The notes: generated by a model from the letters alone, not told the origin. Counted from the stretch's first letter, positions 27,515 through 36,730 are shown. The stretch: 64,000 nt of DNA from Pontibacter harenae (GCF_020907245.1 NZ_JAJJWH010000002.1:151740-215739); one strand, 5' to 3'. Translations and numbers: made by a program.

Positions 27515-28891
27515 ATGCCAACTTTCCAAGACCTGAAACTAAATCCGCAGCTGCTACAAAGCCTGCAGGAGTTGAATTATACCACGCCCACTCCTATTCA
27601 GGAGAGTGCCATACCTGTGTTGTTACAGGGCAAAGATGTAGCAGGACAAGCCGAAACTGGAAGTGGCAAAACGGCTGCTTATGGGTTGCCCCTTTTGCAA
27701 AGCGTAAAAACGGAGTTGCAGCATGTACAGGCACTAATAGTGGTGCCTACACGAGAACTGGCTTTGCAGGTGCGCCAGGAGCTAAAGCAATTCGGCAAAA
27801 ACATCGACAACCTGAAGATCAGCGCCTTCTATGGCGGGCATGCTTTCTCACAGGAGCGAGCTTCCCTGGCCCATCCGCCACAGGTGTTGGTAGGCACACC
27901 AGGCCGACTGACAGACCACCTCAACCGCAACACCTTAGATTTGACTCATACCAAAATAGTAACCCTGGATGAAGCAGATAAACTTTTGGAGATGGGATTT
28001 CAGGAGGAGCTAGACCAGATTATAGAAGCACTCCCCCGCCAGCGACAAGTTGTTCTTTTTTCTGCCACCATGCCAGACCCTGTAAAAGAACTTATCTCAG
28101 ATTCACTGAAAGATCCGAAGTTTATAAAAGCCTCCTCCAATGCCATACCTGACCAGGTAAAGCTGATAGGCATAAAGGTTGAGCAATCGGAAAAGAAGGC
28201 TACGGTAGTGCAGCTCTTGCAAAGCTTGCCACAGGCAGGCACAGTTGTTTTTGCCAACACCCGCGCAGCCGCCGATGAACTTACAGAACAACTACAGGAT
28301 GCTGGTTTAGCAGCCAAAGCTTTACACGGTGGCATGGAGCAGCAGGACCGTGAGAAAACCATGACCCTCTTCCGTAACAGCAGCACCCACATTTTAGTCG
28401 CCACCGACTTGGCTGCCAGAGGACTTGATATCTCTAGCCTAGAAACAATTATTCACTACGAGTTGCCAGACGACCAGGCCGCCTACCTGCACAGGAGCGG
28501 CCGCACAGGCCGTGCTGGCAAAAGTGGCACTGTATATACCTTGGCTACCCTGCGGGACGAGAAAAAGCTACGAGAGTGGGGACTGGTACGAATGGATGAA
28601 TGGCTTTCGCTACAGAAGCTACAGGCAGCAGAAACAGCACCTGCTAGTAAAGCCCCTGCCTTTGCCACTCTTTATATCAGCGGTGGCCGCAAAGATAAAA
28701 TTAGTCCACGAGATATAGTGGGAGCACTTATAGCGGAAGCAGGCCTGAAAGCAGACACCATTGGTAAGATAGAGATACAGGATCGCCAAAGCTTTGTAGC
28801 TGTGCCAGAGACTGAAGCTCAAATGATTATCAGTAAGCTTAGTGTTGGCAAAATTAAAGGCCGCAAGTTTAAGGTAAGCTTGGTTAACTAA
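27515..28891 (+). CDS. dbpA: DEAD-box RNA helicase with C-terminal DbpA RNA-binding domain
   Basis: The 458-residue protein has every DEAD-box motif: the Q motif (TPTPIQ), Walker A AETGSGKT, PTRELA, TPGR, the DEAD box in TLDEADKLLEMGF, SAT, and the late HRSGRTGRAG. The last 75 residues (FATLYISGGRKDKISPRDIV onward) form the DbpA RRM-like domain, which in E. coli binds hairpin 92 of 23S rRNA. It therefore probably helps assemble the large ribosomal subunit. The gene symbol rests on the domain pair. Orthology to E. coli DbpA is likely but not proven. It is a single gene. Confidence 0.85.
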   Translation: MPTFQDLKLNPQLLQSLQELNYTTPTPIQESAIPVLLQGKDVAGQAETGSGKTAAYGLPLLQSVKTELQHVQALIVVPTRELALQVRQELKQFGKNIDNLKISAFYGGHAFSQERASLAHPPQVLVGTPGRLTDHLNRNTLDLTHTKIVTLDEADKLLEMGFQEELDQIIEALPRQRQVVLFSATMPDPVKELISDSLKDPKFIKASSNAIPDQVKLIGIKVEQSEKKATVVQLLQSLPQAGTVVFANTRAAADELTEQLQDAGLAAKALHGGMEQQDREKTMTLFRNSSTHILVATDLAARGLDISSLETIIHYELPDDQAAYLHRSGRTGRAGKSGTVYTLATLRDEKKLREWGLVRMDEWLSLQKLQAAETAPASKAPAFATLYISGGRKDKISPRDIVGALIAEAGLKADTIGKIEIQDRQSFVAVPETEAQMIISKLSVGKIKGRKFKVSLVN

Positions 28892-29002
28892 GGTGCTTTC
28901 AAGAGGACTCATAGCAACAGCTTATAAGTTCAAGCTGCAGTTCTCTGGCAAGGCCTCTTAATAAGTTTACACGTCTTTAACTCAACTTTAGATCAGAAGC
29001 AG

Positions 29003-29010
29003 TAATTTTG
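29003..29010 (+). promoter_or_regulatory. putative -7 box upstream of the phospholipase C-like gene
   Basis: TAATTTTG matches the Bacteroidota box exactly, 23 bp before the ATG at 29034. A weak TTAACT lies 20 bp upstream. Confidence 0.4.
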
Positions 29011-29033
29011 CTTCCGAACACAACTAACATAGC

Positions 29034-30032
29034 ATGAAAAAAATCTCATTGCTTGCAATTGCCCTTTTGGCCTGCAGTGCCTTATCTTATGGCTGGGGCT
29101 TTTTTGGCCATAAAGTAGTACATCAACTCGCTATCTATGGTCTGCCAAAACAAATGCAAGCTTTCTTTTACAAGCACCAAGATTACCTGGTTCAGAAATC
29201 TGTTAGACCAGATGAGCGTCGTAACGATGATCCTACTGAGGCTCCACGTCATTTTATAGATATTGATGTGTATGGAGAGGATGCCGTATATACCATGCCT
29301 CAGGCCTGGGAAGCCGCTGCCGCTCGCTACTCTGCCGATACACTGGTAAAATATGGTATTGTGCCTTGGCATGTTGTTGTAATGAAAGAGCGCCTTACAA
29401 ACGCCTTCAAGCAGCAAAACGCAGACAACATATTATACTATGCAGCAGACCTAGGCCATTATATAGCCGATGCACACGTACCGCTGCACACCACCGTAAA
29501 CTACGATGGGCAGCTGACAAACCAAAAGGGTTTACACAGCCTGTGGGAATCGAAAGTGCCAGAGATGCATGCAAAGACATACCAACTACAAAATAAAAAA
29601 GCTGTTTATCTTCCCGACACAGAAAAAGCAATTTGGGAAGTTGTAAGAGCTTCTCATAAACTTTTTCCGCAAGTGCTGGAAGTAGAGCGTGAGGCAACCA
29701 AAGGATTTACGCCTGAAACGAAATATGTTACTGTTGAACGTTACGGCAGACAACGCCAGTATTATTCAGATGAGTTTGCTGCAAAGTATGCCGAACTGCT
29801 GGGCCCAACTGTGGCACAGCGCCTGGAAGGATCTGCAGAGGTAATTGCTAATTTCTGGTATACATGTTGGGTAGACGGCGGCAAGCCTGACCTGGATAAG
29901 CTGATGGAAAATAAACTAACCAAAGCTGAAAAGAGAGAACTGAAACAGGAGAAAAAGATTTGGAAGAAAAATCAGCTGTTTCAACAAAACAAGATTATTG
30001 CCACGCAAAAGCAAAACAATACAGCTGAGTAA
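29034..30032 (+). CDS. zinc-dependent phospholipase C / S1-P1 nuclease-like secreted protein
   Basis: The protein has 332 residues. A signal peptide ends just before WGFFGHK, and a mature N-terminal Trp followed by His is the hallmark of this trinuclear-zinc fold, where the N-terminal Trp itself is a ligand. Further likely zinc ligands lie in APRHFIDID, DLGHYIADAHVPLHTTVNYD and HSLWESKV. The C terminus is Lys- and Gln-rich. Family members cleave phospholipids or single-stranded nucleic acids in the periplasm or outside the cell. Which substrate is used here cannot be told. A terminator follows. Confidence 0.85.
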   Translation: MKKISLLAIALLACSALSYGWGFFGHKVVHQLAIYGLPKQMQAFFYKHQDYLVQKSVRPDERRNDDPTEAPRHFIDIDVYGEDAVYTMPQAWEAAAARYSADTLVKYGIVPWHVVVMKERLTNAFKQQNADNILYYAADLGHYIADAHVPLHTTVNYDGQLTNQKGLHSLWESKVPEMHAKTYQLQNKKAVYLPDTEKAIWEVVRASHKLFPQVLEVEREATKGFTPETKYVTVERYGRQRQYYSDEFAAKYAELLGPTVAQRLEGSAEVIANFWYTCWVDGGKPDLDKLMENKLTKAEKRELKQEKKIWKKNQLFQQNKIIATQKQNNTAE

Positions 30033-30052
30033 TTAAATTCTGCGCCACATAT

Positions 30053-30090
30053 AGCGGCTATACTTGCTTGTGCAGGTATAGCCGCTTTTT
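30053..30090 (+). terminator. intrinsic terminator
   Basis: AGCGGCTATAC and GTATAGCCGCT form an 11-bp stem followed by TTTT. It begins 20 bp after the stop of the phospholipase C-like gene. Confidence 0.85.
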
Positions 30091-30220
30091 CTTTAAGGTT
30101 TTATTCGTTGAAGCAATTATTGCCTATGGTTGCTACACTAAAATTGCACTCTTTTACTGAGGTTAAACAGCTCAAGAACGAATAACCTATAAAACAGGAA
30201 ACTTCGTATACCAAAGATAT

Positions 30221-31057
30221 ATGAAGCTACTCTTTCTTATACTCTCTTTCGGTCTTTTGATTATTGCGCCTGTTAGTGCTCAGAATACAAAGCAAATACA
30301 GCAGACAGTAGAACAAATTGCACAGAAATACAGAACACTAGACGCCCAAGCTGATTACGTTAAGGCCAACGGTGTGCCCATAGCCAAAGAAACTCGCTTT
30401 ATCCAACCCGAAGATGAAGTAGTGGAAGAATACAGTAGCTTAAAGCAAATTGCGCTGGTGCGGCACGGTGAACCAGATATAAACAAGACTGGAAAATTTT
30501 CGCATCAAGAAGCTCAGCGATATGTAACTCGGTACGACAGCGTAGGCATAGTAGTACCTGACAAACCTTTTTTTGAAATAAAAGACCCTAAAGAAGTAGC
30601 TATCTTTTCAAGTTCAGTACAAAGAGCACAAGCTACTGCACAATACCTCTTCGGCGACTCAACCGAAATGGAAGTGTCGCGGGATTTCAGAGAGTTTGAA
30701 ACCCGTATTGGGAAGCGAGCCATCAAGTTAAGACTACCCATCAAGCTCTGGACAACAAGTGCTCGCATCAAGTGGATGTTAGGCCTGGGTCGCGGTGAAA
30801 TCGAAAGTTTCGCTGATGCCAAAAATCGTGCTCAAAAGGCTGCCGAACTAATAGCAGATGCTACAGAAGAAAGGCCTAAAGTAGTTTTAGTGGCGCATGG
30901 CTTTTTGAACCGATACATAAAAGAAGAACTACAAGGAATGGGCTGGCATGTAGTAAAAGACGGCGGCTCGAGTTATTTTGCTACGACCGTACTTGTCAAA
31001 ATCGATCCAGAAAAAAAGCAGAAAGAACAAGCTTCCCACGAATCTGCAGGCCAATAG
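30221..31057 (+). CDS. secreted histidine-phosphatase-family protein
   Basis: The 278-residue protein has a signal peptide (MKLLFLILSFGLLIIAPVSA) and a phosphoglycerate-mutase-like domain. Its RHG motif (IALVRHGEPD, with the phosphorylated His) is near residue 80. An Arg and His follow in FSSSVQRAQATAQYLF and VLVAHGFLNRYI. A helical stretch lies between the signal and the domain. The family removes phosphate from small molecules or proteins. The periplasmic location suggests a scavenging or signalling role, but the substrate is unknown. Confidence 0.85.
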   Translation: MKLLFLILSFGLLIIAPVSAQNTKQIQQTVEQIAQKYRTLDAQADYVKANGVPIAKETRFIQPEDEVVEEYSSLKQIALVRHGEPDINKTGKFSHQEAQRYVTRYDSVGIVVPDKPFFEIKDPKEVAIFSSSVQRAQATAQYLFGDSTEMEVSRDFREFETRIGKRAIKLRLPIKLWTTSARIKWMLGLGRGEIESFADAKNRAQKAAELIADATEERPKVVLVAHGFLNRYIKEELQGMGWHVVKDGGSSYFATTVLVKIDPEKKQKEQASHESAGQ

Positions 31058-31588
31058 CTTTTTGATTTTACCCTCCGTTTTTAGCAGGCCACAGTTTAAT
31101 CTGGTTCAAAATAATTGCTTTGGTAATTTTTCAATTTACAAGCATAAGTAATGATCGTTCGTCGCTGTCTGTAGAGCCAGCAGTATCAATAAATCAGAAC
31201 TTTGTCAGGAATTCTGTACCTGCATTCTCACTATCTCGCTGCCAAGGCTCCTATTACCTGCTCCCGTGTTACCCTATAAACGCTACTTCTGGTAGAGTTA
31301 CAATAAAAATACGGTATTTGAAATCACAATTTCTCATGCTAAGTATAAACACTGATTTTTGCACTAAAATAAATAAGCTACAAAACCTAAAATTCCATAT
31401 CACAACTCTCTATAATAGAGAAGAACGAGCAAAATAAAACACTTGTGAACACATGCATGAATTTCAACCACAGCTCAAATTGCACTGCTCTACACTAAGT
31501 ATAAACTACTATCCACGGATAGATTAGCAAAACTCAGCTGCTTCTGCAGTAGCAGCACGTACAAATCAGTACTAAAACTTATTAAGCT
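31058..31588. other. long intergenic stretch
   Basis: These 531 bases lie between the histidine-phosphatase gene and the esterase gene. One open frame (31120-31437) exists but has no recognisable domain, no signal peptide and poor composition, so it was not called. No RNA, repeat or clear promoter was recognised. Confidence 0.5.
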
Positions 31589-32752
31589 ATGAGAAAAAAC
31601 AACCAGAGTAGTAAAGATTTTACTTCAGAATTAGTACCTCAGCATGGGGTAAAGCAACAACAGAAAAAAAACAAATGGATGCGTTTAGTCCATATGTTAG
31701 TCTTAGTAGGAATTGTTTCTTCCTTGTCAGCCTGCGACGATGATGACTCAGGCACCTTAGAACCAGACGGGCCAAGACCTGAATGGGGACCAACTATAAC
31801 AGACGAGATGCTTACTGTAATAGAAGCGCTGGACAGCTTAATGTCTGGGCCACCTCTACATGAGCGTACAGCAGAAGAGGCACGTATGGCACCTACCCCA
31901 GCAGACGCTGTTATGGCCGTAATGGAAAACAACAACATTTCTATGCCACCGTCTATGGTTGATACCACAGGTCAAAAAATCCCTGTGGATGGCGGCATGA
32001 TCCATGTTCGTATCTATACTCCTCAAAATGCCACCGCACCACACCCAGGCATTGTTTATTATCATGGTGGTGGCTGGGTAATAGCTGGCATCGACACGTA
32101 CGACGCTTCGGCACGTGCACTTTCAGAAAAGACTGGAGCCGTTGTGGTTTCTGTAGCTTACCGTCAGGCACCAGAATATAAATTCCCTACCGCACATAAC
32201 GATTCATTTGCGGCTTACCAGTGGGTGCTTAATAATGCAGCGTCGCTTAACATTGACATGGACCGTATAGCCGTAGCTGGTGAAAGCGCAGGTGGTAACC
32301 TGGCCGCAGCTGTCAGCATGATGGCTCGTGACAACAACGTGCAAATGCCAGTGCACCAACTACTGGTGTACCCTATTGCAGACCATAATTTTGAAACACC
32401 ATCTTACCTAGAATATGCTAATGCGAAGCCTCTGAGCAGACCGCTCATGATGTGGTTCTTCGATAAGTACCTAAGCAGCCCTGCAGATGCAGAAAGCCCT
32501 TGGATCTCACTGGTAGACGCTCCTGACCTTACAGGACTACCGCCTACCACCATTATAAACGCTGAAATTGATCCACTACTGAGCGAAGGCCAAACGTATG
32601 CCGAAAGGCTAGAGGCAGCAGGGGTGCCAGTTACAACGAGGGTGTATGAAGGTGTAACGCATGAGTTTTTTGGAATGGCCGCTGTTGTACCGCAAGCCGC
32701 CGATGCACAAGACCTTGCAGCCGAAGAATTAAATGAGGCTTTTGAAGATTAG
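31589..32752 (+). CDS. alpha/beta-hydrolase lipoprotein (HSL-type esterase/lipase)
   Basis: The protein has 387 residues from ATG 31589. A long basic N-terminal stretch precedes a hydrophobic signal and the lipobox SLSAC. ATG 31679 (residue 31) would give a more usual lipoprotein signal and may be the true start. The catalytic domain has the oxyanion motif HGGGWVIAG, the nucleophile GESAGGN (Ser about residue 233), the Asp in AEIDPLLSEG and the His in EGVTHEFFGM. These are the features of the hormone-sensitive-lipase family, which hydrolyses short acyl esters. A lipid anchor would hold it in the outer membrane. The gene is isolated and ends in a terminator. Confidence 0.85.
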   Translation: MRKNNQSSKDFTSELVPQHGVKQQQKKNKWMRLVHMLVLVGIVSSLSACDDDDSGTLEPDGPRPEWGPTITDEMLTVIEALDSLMSGPPLHERTAEEARMAPTPADAVMAVMENNNISMPPSMVDTTGQKIPVDGGMIHVRIYTPQNATAPHPGIVYYHGGGWVIAGIDTYDASARALSEKTGAVVVSVAYRQAPEYKFPTAHNDSFAAYQWVLNNAASLNIDMDRIAVAGESAGGNLAAAVSMMARDNNVQMPVHQLLVYPIADHNFETPSYLEYANAKPLSRPLMMWFFDKYLSSPADAESPWISLVDAPDLTGLPPTTIINAEIDPLLSEGQTYAERLEAAGVPVTTRVYEGVTHEFFGMAAVVPQAADAQDLAAEELNEAFED

Positions 32753-32800
32753 TTTTTAGATAACTTTAAATCAAGGTAGCAATTATACCAACTATAAAAG

Positions 32801-32838
32801 TAAAAGCCGCTTGACTGTAGTGTCAGGCGGCTTTTATA
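32801..32838 (+). terminator. intrinsic terminator of the esterase gene
   Basis: TAAAAGCCGCTTGAC and GTCAGGCGGCTTTTA pair, with one G-T mismatch, around a 6-base loop. They are followed by TA and T-rich sequence. Confidence 0.85.
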
Positions 32839-33013
32839 TTTTACTAGCATTTTGAAAGCATCTGTTCAACTACCTATACATAGGCCATTGTAGCTTCCTA
32901 TGGCGATGTGCTTAGTGCAGCGGTAAACTTGGTTTTAAAACTCTATGAGCCAAGATCGCCTATACCTTCAGTCATACATTAGCGTAAGAAATAGTATACA
33001 GAAACGAAACAGG

Positions 33014-33898
33014 ATGATGAAAGAAACTACCATAGAAGACGTGATAAAGCAGCATGAGGAATCTGGCTACTACTTTAAGGTGAATGGTGTACAAAGTTTT
33101 GCTCTTGATGTAGGCTCTGGAGAACCAGTGCTTTGTTTGCATGGTGTTCCTACTTCCTCCTTTCTTTACCGAAAGCTTGCACAGGCTTTGGCTGCCAAAG
33201 GCCTGCGAGGAATATCTATAGACTTACCTGGTTTAGGACTAGCTGACAGACCCGCAGACTTCGACTATTCTTTTAGGGGCTTAGCGGACTTTTGCATAAA
33301 GGCCACAGATGTTCTTGGCTTAGAAAAGTGTCATTTGGTTGTGCATGATATTGGAGGCCCAATAGGCTTTGCACTTGCTGCACAACTCAGAGGCAGAATT
33401 CTATCTCTTACTATTCTGAACACTTGGGTAGATGTAGAGGCGTTTGAAAAACCTCTACCAATGCGACCGTTCGAGAAACCTGTACTAGGCGAAACGGAAT
33501 TAGCGTTGCTTACCCATAAAACATGGCACCTTGCTTTTTCTTCTTTTGGAGTTTCCAGTACTAATGGGATTTCCAATCCAGAAATAGAGGCTTATATCGA
33601 CTTATTGAAACGAGATGATAACGGCAGCGCCTCTCTGAAAATAATGCGCAACTTCGATAAAAGCGCTGCTTTCAAGGAAATGTGCTATCAGGCCGTACAA
33701 AACACTCCTTATCCTGTACAGGCTATTTGGGGTGCCGAGGATCCTGGGTTAACATACGAGCGTTATGGTTTGGAGATAAAAAAAGCCGCAGGTTTGGCAC
33801 TAGTGCATAAGCTACAAGCGAAACACCTGCTACAGGAAGAGAAATGGGATGAAATAACTGACCTAATTGTGCTGCAGGCAGCCTCAGGACAGGTTTGA
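33014..33898 (+). CDS. alpha/beta-hydrolase of the haloalkane dehalogenase / epoxide hydrolase group
   Basis: The protein has 294 residues from ATG 33014, just before MKETTIEDV; an upstream ATG at 32945 would add 23 residues. The fold begins with the oxyanion motif CLHGVPTSSFLY. The nucleophile is aspartate, in VVHDIGGPIGF (Asp about residue 112), where lipases have serine. The catalytic His is in AKHLLQEEKWDEI. Aspartate nucleophiles are used by haloalkane dehalogenases and epoxide hydrolases. The Trp that usually follows this Asp in dehalogenases is replaced by Ile, so dehalogenation is not assured. The gene is followed by the amidoligase gene with 141 bp between them. Confidence 0.75.
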   Translation: MMKETTIEDVIKQHEESGYYFKVNGVQSFALDVGSGEPVLCLHGVPTSSFLYRKLAQALAAKGLRGISIDLPGLGLADRPADFDYSFRGLADFCIKATDVLGLEKCHLVVHDIGGPIGFALAAQLRGRILSLTILNTWVDVEAFEKPLPMRPFEKPVLGETELALLTHKTWHLAFSSFGVSSTNGISNPEIEAYIDLLKRDDNGSASLKIMRNFDKSAAFKEMCYQAVQNTPYPVQAIWGAEDPGLTYERYGLEIKKAAGLALVHKLQAKHLLQEEKWDEITDLIVLQAASGQV

Positions 33899-34039
33899 AG
33901 CTTATCCATCAAAGACAACAACGAAGTATAATGAGTTAAAAGTCCCTGCTTAGAGTACGCAGTTTGCCTGCAGATAAGGCTAACTTAAAACTGAAATTAC
34001 TTATTGCCGTTTTAATAATAGAACCAGTTATGAAAACTT

Positions 34040-35044
34040 ATGCAATTTAAAAGACCACCGATACTGCATAACGAGCAAGGAAAAGTGCGGACTGTAGGGT
34101 TCGAGTTAGAGTTTACAAATCTTGGAATAGAGGAATCGGTGCAAATTATACAAGACCTTTACGGAGGCGAAGTAAACAAAGAAGGCCGTTTTAAGCAAAA
34201 GGTGGTAGGTACAAGTCTTGGCGACTTCACTATAGAGTTTGACCTTACTTTGCTGACCGAGAAAGGCTACAGAAAATTACTGACGCCGTTTAATATCCAC
34301 CTGGATGAAGTAAAGCTCCAAAATGGCACTTTAGAAGATGAGGTAGAGAAAGCCCTTGAAAGTATAGTGGGCAAAATATTCCCTTATGAAATCGCCTGCC
34401 CTCCTGTTCCTTGTACAGAACTGGAACAACTGGAAAGGCTAAGAGAGTCTCTATACAGCCATAGTGCTGAAGGTACTGAGTCTTTTATTACCAATGCTTT
34501 CGGAACTCATATAAATGCTGAATCGCCTCGGCTAGATGCAAACACGCTCTTGAACTACATAAAAGCTCTGATACTCCTTTACCCCTGGCTGCTACAGATA
34601 GGTAAAACTGATCTAGCCCGTAGATTCAGCCCTTTTATAGATCCATTTCCAAGCACTTATGCGCAGCTTATATTGGCTTCAGACTATAAACCTGATCTCA
34701 CAAAACTCATATCCGACTATCATACTTATAACCCAGACCGTAATCGGCCGCTAGATATGTATCCAATCTTTGCTGCCTTAGATAAAGACCTAATTCAGCG
34801 GTATAAAGATATAGGCAAGGTAAAGGCGCGAAACACCTTCCATTATAGGCTGCCTAATAGTTCTATTGCCCAACCAACTTGGACTTTAGCTCAGGAATGG
34901 AACAACTGGATTTTAATAGAAGAACTAGCCTCTGACCAGGAAAAGCTGGATAAGACTAGTCAAGAGTTTATAGCTCTAAAGGAAGACACGCTTATTGGTT
35001 TTGATAGTAAATGGACGAAGAGAATAGCGCAGTTAGCTTCCTGA
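34040..35044 (+). CDS. amidoligase-family protein
   Basis: The 334-residue protein starts MQFKRPPILHNEQGKVRTVG and has the amidoligase core VGFELEFTNLG, then GDFTIEFDLTLL, and later NAFGTHINAESP, where a conserved His and Asn lie. The family belongs to the glutamine-synthetase-like COOH-NH2 ligase superfamily and joins carboxyl and amino groups with ATP. In many bacteria it is found beside a gamma-glutamyl hydrolase or amidotransferase, and a role in peptide or cell-wall modification has been proposed. No such partner gene lies next to it here. The substrate is unknown. Confidence 0.75.
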   Translation: MQFKRPPILHNEQGKVRTVGFELEFTNLGIEESVQIIQDLYGGEVNKEGRFKQKVVGTSLGDFTIEFDLTLLTEKGYRKLLTPFNIHLDEVKLQNGTLEDEVEKALESIVGKIFPYEIACPPVPCTELEQLERLRESLYSHSAEGTESFITNAFGTHINAESPRLDANTLLNYIKALILLYPWLLQIGKTDLARRFSPFIDPFPSTYAQLILASDYKPDLTKLISDYHTYNPDRNRPLDMYPIFAALDKDLIQRYKDIGKVKARNTFHYRLPNSSIAQPTWTLAQEWNNWILIEELASDQEKLDKTSQEFIALKEDTLIGFDSKWTKRIAQLAS

Positions 35045-35124
35045 TATCTTTGAGGGAACTCTAATATGAAAATATTTAACAGGTTTTATTAAAAACGAAC
35101 GGGATAGTTGCTTCGCTCTACCTA

Positions 35125-35547
35125 TTACGTTTCAACGAGTATGGTTTTGAGGCCCAGCAACTCCCCTGTACTAGCCTTGCCCAATATGAAAGCTGTGATT
35201 TTACGCTCACCAACCCTATAGACTTTAGTTTGTTGCAGGTGCTGTTCTATAAATGCCTGCAGCTTCTGAAAGCGAGAGGCTTCAAGCTTTTCCTCGTCTG
35301 ACATGTCTTCCGTTTCGTTTGTCATTTTCCGAAAAAAATACTGCAGTTCGACTACTTCTACCTTCTCCTCCTCTGCCTTTCCTGCCCAGGCAAGTAGCTC
35401 TGTTGTTGTTGTTGGTTCGCTACCGTCTTTGCCTGAAAAATGTACCACCTCGAATGTAGCATCTGTCTCACTAACGTAAAACAAACCTTCTGACTGCTGT
35501 CGAAGCCCCTCCAACAGGTTTGCCGTGGAAATATCTGTATTATCCAT
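35125..35547 (-). CDS. nuclease A inhibitor (NuiA-like) protein
   Basis: The 140-residue, strongly acidic protein matches the NuiA/PR-1-like inhibitor fold. Its blocks are LLEGLRQQSEGLFYVSETDA followed by TFEVVHFSGK, and later KLQAFIEQHLQQTKVYRVGE followed by ITAFILGKASTGELLGLKTI. In Anabaena, NuiA binds and inhibits the NucA nuclease. Here the gene starts 27 bp after the stop of a NucA-like nuclease gene on the same strand, so the two are almost certainly one operon. It has no signal peptide. It would therefore protect the cytoplasm from unexported nuclease, unlike a classical extracellular inhibitor. That role is inferred from the pairing. Confidence 0.85.
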   Translation of the reverse strand: MDNTDISTANLLEGLRQQSEGLFYVSETDATFEVVHFSGKDGSEPTTTTELLAWAGKAEEEKVEVVELQYFFRKMTNETEDMSDEEKLEASRFQKLQAFIEQHLQQTKVYRVGERKITAFILGKASTGELLGLKTILVET

Positions 35548-35574
35548 CCGTTTTAAGTTGGGTAAATGTTGAGC

Positions 35575-36429
35575 TTACTTTGTTGGCCCCATGTCCACTT
35601 TACTTTCCAGAACTTCCTGCACTGCTTCAGGCACAGCGGAAAGTAAATCATATCCTGTAGCACTTTCGATGGCATCTACAGTTGTGCGGTAGTAACTCCA
35701 ATCTGATCGCACAGAATTAAGGTTCGGAGTATCTACTGCAATTACACGTGTATCTGAGTTAATGCGCTGCAGGTCATTCTCTCCTTCTGGCAGCACCACC
35801 AGTACCTTCCAGATACGTTTGGGAACAGTAACCCTGCCTTTATCTATTGTTTTAGCACTGCCATTGCTACCTGAACCGCCAATGCCATAGCTTCCCATTA
35901 TAACATATACTTCATTTCCTTCAGCTACCAACCTACGGGTATAATCTTCCAAGTTGGCCCAAGTTTCCTGGTTATTATTTGGAGCCTGCGGAATCATGTT
36001 TGTCATCAGAAAGGTGGCAGCGTTATCTTCAACAGTTTTGGTCCTGTCTGCTGAGGGGGCATTATGTCCTCTGTCAAAACCACTACTCCTGTAAGAGCTT
36101 GCCGTTACCTTGTACCATCCTTCTGGTAATTCGGGGTCTGCACGGAAATTATCCTGCCTGTCGGCACCGCCCAACCAGCTAGCATTTACATGCCAGCTTA
36201 CCCAGTTTGGTGTACCCCTATCGCGGCTGTAGGAGAGCGCGAACTGTGGCTTTTGCATCAGGTAATTATTAGGGTTATTTATGTCTGATGTCGCACCATT
36301 TGGATTCCCCAGCAGTAACTGCTGCTCTTCTAGTGACTGCCTGGGTGAAACTTGAATTTCCTTACATCCAGACAAGACAAGCAAGAAAAGTAGGATATGG
36401 AAATAATATCTATAGGTATGTCTAAGCAT
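35575..36429 (-). CDS. NucA-type DNA/RNA non-specific endonuclease, lipoprotein
   Basis: The protein has 284 residues. A lipobox (VLSGC, Cys 22) marks a lipid-anchored protein. The beta-beta-alpha-metal nuclease domain has the catalytic DRGH motif in SGFDRGHNAPSADRT (His about residue 122). The metal-binding Asn region is NMIPQAPNNNQETWANLE. Family enzymes cut DNA and RNA without sequence preference and need magnesium or manganese. The anchor suggests surface or periplasmic digestion of nucleic acids for nutrients, with NucA as the model. The probable inhibitor gene follows directly. All key residues are present. Confidence 0.9.
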   Translation of the reverse strand: MLRHTYRYYFHILLFLLVLSGCKEIQVSPRQSLEEQQLLLGNPNGATSDINNPNNYLMQKPQFALSYSRDRGTPNWVSWHVNASWLGGADRQDNFRADPELPEGWYKVTASSYRSSGFDRGHNAPSADRTKTVEDNAATFLMTNMIPQAPNNNQETWANLEDYTRRLVAEGNEVYVIMGSYGIGGSGSNGSAKTIDKGRVTVPKRIWKVLVVLPEGENDLQRINSDTRVIAVDTPNLNSVRSDWSYYRTTVDAIESATGYDLLSAVPEAVQEVLESKVDMGPTK

Positions 36430-36588
36430 TGGTATATAATATAGAATTGGATTTATGGAAGCACTGTACTAATTTTTATAAAGCAACCGCTTCTGTGTTC
36501 ATTTCTAAAAAAGCTATTTTAATTTCATTCAGTAAGCAAAGGGCCTCGCCTTCAGGTGCTGTTTATACGTGCTTTTTAAGCTGAACCT

Positions 36589-36690
36589 ATGGACTCTTTT
36601 GAAATTTTACGACAAGAAATCACTAAGCATGCATCTGGAGGTCTAGCAAATGAATTGCTGTACAGCCAGTTGCATCTACCATCATTTTAA
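36589..36690 (+). CDS. possible short ORF of 33 residues
   Basis: ATG 36589 to TAA 36690 reads MDSFEILRQEITKHASGG and 15 more residues. A hairpin follows 4 bp later and could end a forward transcript. There is no homology that I recognise and no promoter, so this is only a candidate. Confidence 0.2.
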   Translation: MDSFEILRQEITKHASGGLANELLYSQLHLPSF

Positions 36691-36693
36691 AAC

Positions 36694-36730
36694 AAAAAAG
36701 CCTTGCAAGTACCGAACTTACAAGGCTTTT
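36694..36730. terminator. terminator downstream of tRNA-Ser
   Basis: AAAAGCCTTG and CAAGGCTTTT pair, with CAAGT/ACTTA extending the stem imperfectly inward. Read on the reverse strand, GGCTTTTTTGTT follows the stem, which fits the end of the tRNA transcript. It may also work for the short forward ORF. Confidence 0.75.

Noticed and set aside
31120..31437. A 105-codon open frame in the long intergenic stretch between the histidine phosphatase and esterase genes
   Set aside because: No domain, signal peptide, ribosome site or convincing composition. It looks like chance.
33014..33898. Calling this protein a haloalkane dehalogenase outright
   Set aside because: The Trp normally following the nucleophilic Asp is Ile here, so only the wider group can be named.
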